Shown here: positions 6,719 to 9,568 of the stretch, one piece after another | Position numbering within the stretch: position 1 is the stretch's first letter | Layout of the letters: every line of letters starts with the position of its first letter | The notes under the pieces: generated by a model | The model's database searches: none | Told to the model about the DNA's origin: nothing | Seen by the model: only the letters and a program-made list of their open reading frames with translations | DNA from: Sulfolobus sp. SCGC AB-777_G06 | GTDB lineage: Archaea; Thermoproteota; Thermoprotei_A; Sulfolobales; Sulfolobaceae | DNA length: 9,568 bases | Assembly (NCBI GenBank): GCA_003086555.1 | Contig: QEFN01000036.1 | Span: 1 to 9,568 of the forward strand | Direction: 5' to 3' | Made by a program: the position numbers and the translations under genes

Positions 6719-7261
6719 ATGGCTAAAACGGAGTTAGATGAAGGAAATTCAACGAGAATGGAGTACATATGGCCTATACGTTTCGCTGTAGGTTGGATGT
6801 TTTTAGACGGTGGTTTAAGGAAGGCTGTACTAAAGCCTGAAAAGTTAGACCCTAACTCATCTTCATTCGTGGGAGGAAAATTAGTGAATTTCCTGCCACA
6901 CGCTGGTCCGTTTAAGCCTTTCTTACTAATGACTCTAGAGAACAGAACATTAGACGTAACATTCCTCACTGTCTTCAGTTATGTCGAACTACTTGTGGGG
7001 ATTATGATAGTGATCGGGTTGTTAACAAGATTGGCGTCACTAGGCGCTCTAGCAATGTCTGTGGGTTTCGCTCCAGCGTACTGGTTAGGTTCCACATGCG
7101 AAGACGAGTGGCAAATCGGTGCTCTATTAACAGCAGGTTCAATAGTACTAATGCTAACAGCTGCCGGAAGAGTGTGGGGATTAGATCACTTCCTCTATAA
7201 GAAGTTCGGAGATAGACCGATAGCTAACGTACCGATACTTAAGTGGATAAAACTGTGGTGA
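6719..7261 (+). CDS. doxD: Thiosulfate:quinone oxidoreductase, large membrane subunit DoxD
   Basis: A 180-residue membrane protein of the DoxD family, in Acidianus ambivalens the larger subunit of the enzyme that oxidises thiosulfate to tetrathionate and reduces caldariellaquinone in the cytoplasmic membrane. Four hydrophobic segments are visible at about residues 16-33, 80-102, 105-124 and 132-150. A polar loop (about 35-77) joins the first two. The first segment carries the [16 protein letters not shown] motif typical of DoxD/DoxX proteins. A single cysteine, Cys127, sits in the loop after the third segment. Length fits family members (about 170-180). The start has a Shine-Dalgarno site. 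The doxA gene begins five bases after its stop, so the pair is surely one operon. Many bacteria carry the two as a fused protein; here they are separate, as in Sulfolobales. Confidence 0.9.
   Translation: MAKTELDEGNSTRMEYIWPIRFAVGWMFLDGGLRKAVLKPEKLDPNSSSFVGGKLVNFLPHAGPFKPFLLMTLENRTLDVTFLTVFSYVELLVGIMIVIGLLTRLASLGALAMSVGFAPAYWLGSTCEDEWQIGALLTAGSIVLMLTAAGRVWGLDHFLYKKFGDRPIANVPILKWIKLW
7257..7261 (+). promoter_or_regulatory. Shine-Dalgarno site of doxA, overlapping the doxD stop
   Basis: GGTGA covers the last base of the final doxD sense codon and its TGA stop, and lies 5 bases before the ATG at 7267. It favours that ATG over the in-frame GTG codons at 7243, 7255 and 7258. Confidence 0.55.
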
Positions 7262-7266
7262 AAAGC

Positions 7267-7779
7267 ATGGAAAAAGCAGTTGTTCTTGGCTTAATTTTCA
7301 GTATCTTGGTAGTGGGCTGGATACTAGCTACTGGTCAGTGGGCTTATGGAAACGTAGTAGGGCCTTTAGTAAATAACTCAAAATTACCGAAGCTAGAGAT
7401 CACTTATATAGACGCTTATAATACACCTCAGGGTCTATGTCTTATAATGAACATAACAGATATCGATGGTCCGGACGCTTACCCGGCTTCCGCTCCGCTA
7501 ATGGAGATATACAATGCAAATCACACGTTTATGATGTTCCTAAACTCTTCACAGATATCTAACGATACCGTGAAAATAATACAAGCCCCGTGGAACGCGA
7601 ATAAAAAGGACACCGTTAACTGGTATTCGGGATTCGTAGTAATATTGGGAAGTGAAGGACAGTTCCACTTATTAATAAAAGGAGTACACTTAGCCCCCGG
7701 TAATTATTTCGTGAAATTATACACACCAGCAATATCTACCGGTAGTGAAGCAGTAACGAGCTTTACTATAACCTCATAA
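7267..7779 (+). CDS. doxA: Thiosulfate:quinone oxidoreductase, small subunit DoxA
   Basis: A 170-residue protein with one hydrophobic segment at about residues 4-22, acting as signal anchor or signal peptide, followed by a beta-rich polar domain that should face outside the cell. The sequence and its position directly behind doxD match DoxA, the small subunit of archaeal thiosulfate:quinone oxidoreductase. The exposed domain has five N-glycosylation sequons (Asn36, 62, 85, 93 and 99), consistent with an extracellular location, and one cysteine (Cys58). I chose the ATG at 7267 because GGTGA lies 5 bases before it. The in-frame GTG at 7243 would add eight residues, overlap doxD and is less well supported. 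The role of DoxA in catalysis is not evident from sequence; no haem or metal motif is seen. Confidence 0.87.
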   Translation: MEKAVVLGLIFSILVVGWILATGQWAYGNVVGPLVNNSKLPKLEITYIDAYNTPQGLCLIMNITDIDGPDAYPASAPLMEIYNANHTFMMFLNSSQISNDTVKIIQAPWNANKKDTVNWYSGFVVILGSEGQFHLLIKGVHLAPGNYFVKLYTPAISTGSEAVTSFTITS

Positions 7780-7780
7780 C

Positions 7781-7798
7781 TTTTTCTTTTTTTTTTTT
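7781..7798 (+). terminator. T-tract terminator of doxDA
   Basis: Two bases after the doxA stop codon the plus strand has five Ts, one C and then twelve Ts. This is a textbook archaeal U-tract terminator; no hairpin is needed. Confidence 0.75.
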
Positions 7799-7857
7799 AA
7801 TTTATCCTCACTTTTTTCTCTCGCTTTACTTTTTTTACTTTTTCTTTACAATCTTTT
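7799..7857 (+). promoter_or_regulatory. Pyrimidine-rich region serving as promoter of the Sir2 gene
   Basis: The 78 bases between doxA and the Sir2 gene are about 87% pyrimidine on the plus strand. The Sir2 start has no Shine-Dalgarno site, so transcription should begin at or near 7858. The TATA element would then lie around 7829-7837, where only TTTTTTAC-like sequence is found, a poor match. The promoter is inferred from position alone. Confidence 0.3.
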
Positions 7858-8616
7858 ATGATGGAGAATGAAAAAATAAACATAATAGTTGATATGTTAT
7901 TGTCTTCAGTAAACGCTATAGCTTTCACCGGTGCTGGCATCAGTACAGCTTCAGGTATACCGGACTTCAGAGGGCCTAACGGTCTTTGGAAAAAATACTC
8001 CCCTGAGTTGGCGAGTATAGAGTACTTTGAAAGGGATCCCAAAGGTTTCTGGGAGTTTTACTCGACAAGGATGAGGGGGCTATTTGAAGCGAAGCCTAAC
8101 CCTGCACATTTTGCTTTAGCTGAACTCGAGAAGATGGGGCTAATAAAGTACATTATTACACAGAATATCGACGGTCTTCATCAAAAAGCTGGTTCAAAAA
8201 GCGTGATAGAACTTCACGGCACTATGAAGAGGAGCTTTTGCTCTTCTTGCTTCAAGTCTTACGATTCGTCTGAGGTTCTTATGAAAATAGACGAGGGAGA
8301 ACTTCCTCCTAAGTGCTCATGTGGTGGGATTATTAGACCTGATGTCGTACTCTTCGGGGAACCAGTTAAGGAAATAAATTACGCATTACAAATTGCTTAC
8401 GATTCGGACTTAGCTTTAGTGGTAGGTTCCTCTCTGACTGTGTATCCAGCAAATTTGGTTCCACAAGTCGTAAAGGAAAGAGGAGGTAAATTGATAATCC
8501 TAAACATGGAGGAAACGCCTCTGGACTTTATTGCAGACGTTGTTATAAGAGACTCCGTCGAAAAAGTCCTACCGATGATAGTTGATGAAGTAAAAAGGCA
8601 GACTGGTTTGGTGTAA
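7858..8616 (+). CDS. Sir2-family NAD-dependent protein deacylase
   Basis: A 252-residue sirtuin that removes acyl groups from lysine using NAD, giving nicotinamide and O-acyl-ADP-ribose. In Sulfolobus the known target is the DNA-binding protein Alba. Motifs in order: GAGIST (25-30) and GIPDFRG (33-39) of the NAD pocket, TQNIDGLH (101-108), catalytic His120 in ELHGTM, zinc ligands Cys128, Cys131, Cys153 and Cys155, then GSSL and the NMEETP loop. All catalytic and zinc residues are present and length is typical (about 245-250). Tyr68 and Arg71 (FYSTR) match the Tyr-x-x-Arg signature of SIRT5/CobB-type sirtuins that accept acidic acyl groups. Translation may start at 7858 or at the adjoining ATG at 7861. 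The gene has its own presumed promoter and converges on the KaiC-like gene. I leave the symbol blank because cobB and sir2 are both used. Confidence 0.93.
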   Translation: MMENEKINIIVDMLLSSVNAIAFTGAGISTASGIPDFRGPNGLWKKYSPELASIEYFERDPKGFWEFYSTRMRGLFEAKPNPAHFALAELEKMGLIKYIITQNIDGLHQKAGSKSVIELHGTMKRSFCSSCFKSYDSSEVLMKIDEGELPPKCSCGGIIRPDVVLFGEPVKEINYALQIAYDSDLALVVGSSLTVYPANLVPQVVKERGGKLIILNMEETPLDFIADVVIRDSVEKVLPMIVDEVKRQTGLV

Positions 8617-8634
8617 CTTTCAGGATTCGAAAGT
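8616..8634. terminator. Small inverted repeat between convergent genes
   Basis: ACTTTC (8616-8621) and GAAAGT (8629-8634) pair perfectly around a 7-base loop in the 23-base gap between the Sir2 and KaiC-like stop codons. No T-tract follows closely on either strand. It may be an RNA 3'-end structure; a terminator role is uncertain. Confidence 0.3.
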
Positions 8635-8639
8635 GGTAA

Positions 8640-9422
8640 CTACTGAATGTCGCTTTCGTCCTTGTTTGCTTCCTTTATCTTGTCCATTACTTTTTTTGGT
8701 AAAGCATAGTCCTCCCTCCTCTCGTTTATTCTCCCCAAGAGGACTATGCCCTTTCCCGGGACTATGTCAATTTCCCAAACATACTTATCATGATTTGTCT
8801 GCCTCATCTTTTCTATAACTACATATCTATGTAGCATTCCATCTCTTATTACTCTCCTGAACCTGATAATCCCATCAGCTACGTGTTCAACTCCGAATCC
8901 GAAAGCTTGGGACGTAGTTATTGCGTATTGTGACGTAACGAGAATTGTAAACCTCCACTTGTTAAGTACTCTCTTCAAGTAGTAACTTATTTTTCTTGCC
9001 ATTGCCGGTTTATCTAAGAAAAGTGCAGATACTGAATCGATCACTAGTCTAGCCCACCCAGAGCCTAATTTTTGCTTAGCCTCTATCACTTTTTGGACTA
9101 GTGACTCTGGTTCTAACTCCGTTAAAGACCACTCGTCTTCCCTTTCCTTCATTAACGCATCAATTATTATCAACTTCTTTTCAATATATTTTTCGAGATC
9201 CCAGTTAAACATCTTGGCTTGCCTGACTATGGAGTCCCTGCTCTCTTCCGTAGTAACGTAAATTGCAGGCTCTCCATTGACAAGTCCTTCGTGTATAAAG
9301 CTGAGGGAGAAGATTGTCTTACCCGTTCCGGGTTCACCAGTCAAAGCTACAAAGAACCCCTGCGGAATGCCTCCCTCGATAAGCCTGTCAAATTCATGAA
9401 TACCAGTCGACAGCCTGATCAT
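8640..9422 (-). CDS. KaiC/RadA-like RecA-superfamily ATPase (archaeal RadA-paralog type)
   Basis: A 260-residue single-domain ATPase. Visible are the KaiC-type entry STGIHEFDRLIEGGIP (5-20), Walker A GEPGTGKT (29-36, Lys35), the paired glutamates Glu59-Glu60 in YVTTEES where KaiC has its catalytic glutamates, and Walker B RLVID ending in Asp129. A SQYA segment near the middle matches the position of a RecA-like sensor. The C-terminus is highly charged. Single-domain KaiC-like proteins are common in archaea. In Sulfolobus one group (SSO2452-like, called RadC or RadA paralogs) binds DNA and tempers RadA recombinase, while others are linked to signalling. This protein fits that broad group, but the sequence alone does not settle which. 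The N-terminal DNA-binding domain of true RadA is absent. The start has a TATA box at leaderless spacing. Confidence 0.88.
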   Translation of the reverse strand: MIRLSTGIHEFDRLIEGGIPQGFFVALTGEPGTGKTIFSLSFIHEGLVNGEPAIYVTTEESRDSIVRQAKMFNWDLEKYIEKKLIIIDALMKEREDEWSLTELEPESLVQKVIEAKQKLGSGWARLVIDSVSALFLDKPAMARKISYYLKRVLNKWRFTILVTSQYAITTSQAFGFGVEHVADGIIRFRRVIRDGMLHRYVVIEKMRQTNHDKYVWEIDIVPGKGIVLLGRINERREDYALPKKVMDKIKEANKDESDIQ

Positions 9423-9445
9423 AACTATTTATTTTGAAGTAATGG

Positions 9446-9455
9446 AATAAATAAT
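9446..9455 (-). promoter_or_regulatory. Candidate TATA box of the KaiC-like gene
   Basis: On the minus strand this reads ATTATTTATT and lies 24-33 bases before the ATG at 9422. There is no Shine-Dalgarno sequence before the ATG, so a leaderless mRNA is expected. Confidence 0.5.
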
Positions 9456-9457
9456 TG

Positions 9458-9471
9458 CCTTTTGATAAAGG
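9458..9471. promoter_or_regulatory. Inverted repeat next to the KaiC-like promoter
   Basis: CCTTT (9458-9462) and AAAGG (9467-9471) are perfect arms around 4 bases, with partial extension of the symmetry outward. It lies directly upstream of the TATA box, where archaeal regulators or the BRE contact DNA. The function is inferred from position. Confidence 0.3.
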
Positions 9472-9568
9472 TATTAAGGAAAAAGGAGTGTGGACAATAA
9501 TTTTGTTAATCTAAAAATGAATTATTTGAATTGTTTGTGCTTTATTAATAGAACGTTGATGATAATAC
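9472..9568. other. Right-hand end, no supported gene
   Basis: The last 97 bases are AT-rich. An ATG at 9517 opens a frame that is still open at the window edge after 17 codons, with no Shine-Dalgarno sequence and no clear TATA box; this is too little to call a gene. Confidence 0.3.

Noticed and set aside
9553..9568. GTTGATGATAA at the window edge as a possible C box of a C/D guide RNA
   Set aside because: The base before TGATGA does not match the box C consensus, no D box is visible in the window, and the rest lies outside it.
9517..9568. ATG-initiated frame open to the right edge
   Set aside because: Only 17 codons are visible, without a Shine-Dalgarno site or a convincing TATA box; low-complexity AT-rich codons give no family signal.

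Overview
The window most likely comes from a thermoacidophilic crenarchaeon of the order Sulfolobales (Sulfolobus, Sulfurisphaera, Acidianus, Metallosphaera or a relative). Three things point there: a molybdenum glyceraldehyde dehydrogenase operon in FAD-FeS-Mo order next to a doxD-doxA thiosulfate:quinone oxidoreductase pair; AT-rich archaeal promoters in which a TATA box lies about 26 bases before the start codon, implying leaderless first genes; and GGAGGTGA or GGTGA Shine-Dalgarno sites on internal genes. The genus cannot be fixed from sequence alone.

Layout. Bases 1-770 (minus) hold the N-terminal half of an aldehyde dehydrogenase, probably 1-pyrroline-5-carboxylate dehydrogenase, running off the left edge. 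A 142-base divergent promoter region (771-912) separates it from an acylaminoacyl-peptidase-type S9 serine peptidase (913-2655, plus). After a 269-base spacer with dyad symmetries and a promoter comes the operon for a cytosolic molybdo-iron-sulfur flavoenzyme: medium FAD subunit (2925-3776), small 2Fe-2S subunit (3766-4251) and large Mo-cofactor subunit (4238-6454), each overlapping the next. A very AT-rich spacer (about 18% GC by hand count, 6455-6718) leads to doxD (6719-7261) and doxA (7267-7779). A pyrimidine-rich spacer then leads to a Sir2 NAD-dependent deacylase (7858-8616, plus), which converges on a KaiC/RadA-like ATPase (8640-9422, minus). The last 146 bases hold that gene's promoter and no supported gene. 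No gene-free stretch exceeds 300 bases.

How the genes fit together. Peptidase and P5C dehydrogenase would both serve peptide and amino-acid catabolism and share one divergent control region. The molybdoenzyme fits oxidation of glyceraldehyde in the non-phosphorylative or branched Entner-Doudoroff pathway. DoxDA would feed electrons from thiosulfate into the quinone pool. So organic and inorganic electron-donor modules lie side by side, each with its own apparent promoter. Sir2 and the KaiC-like ATPase are probably regulatory or chromatin/DNA-related.

I see no mobile element, CRISPR array, convincing RNA gene or clearly undescribed system. The most interesting leads are regulatory: several perfect or near-perfect dyads at promoters, plus an acyl-pocket Tyr/Arg signature in Sir2 and a dense cluster of glycosylation sequons in DoxA.
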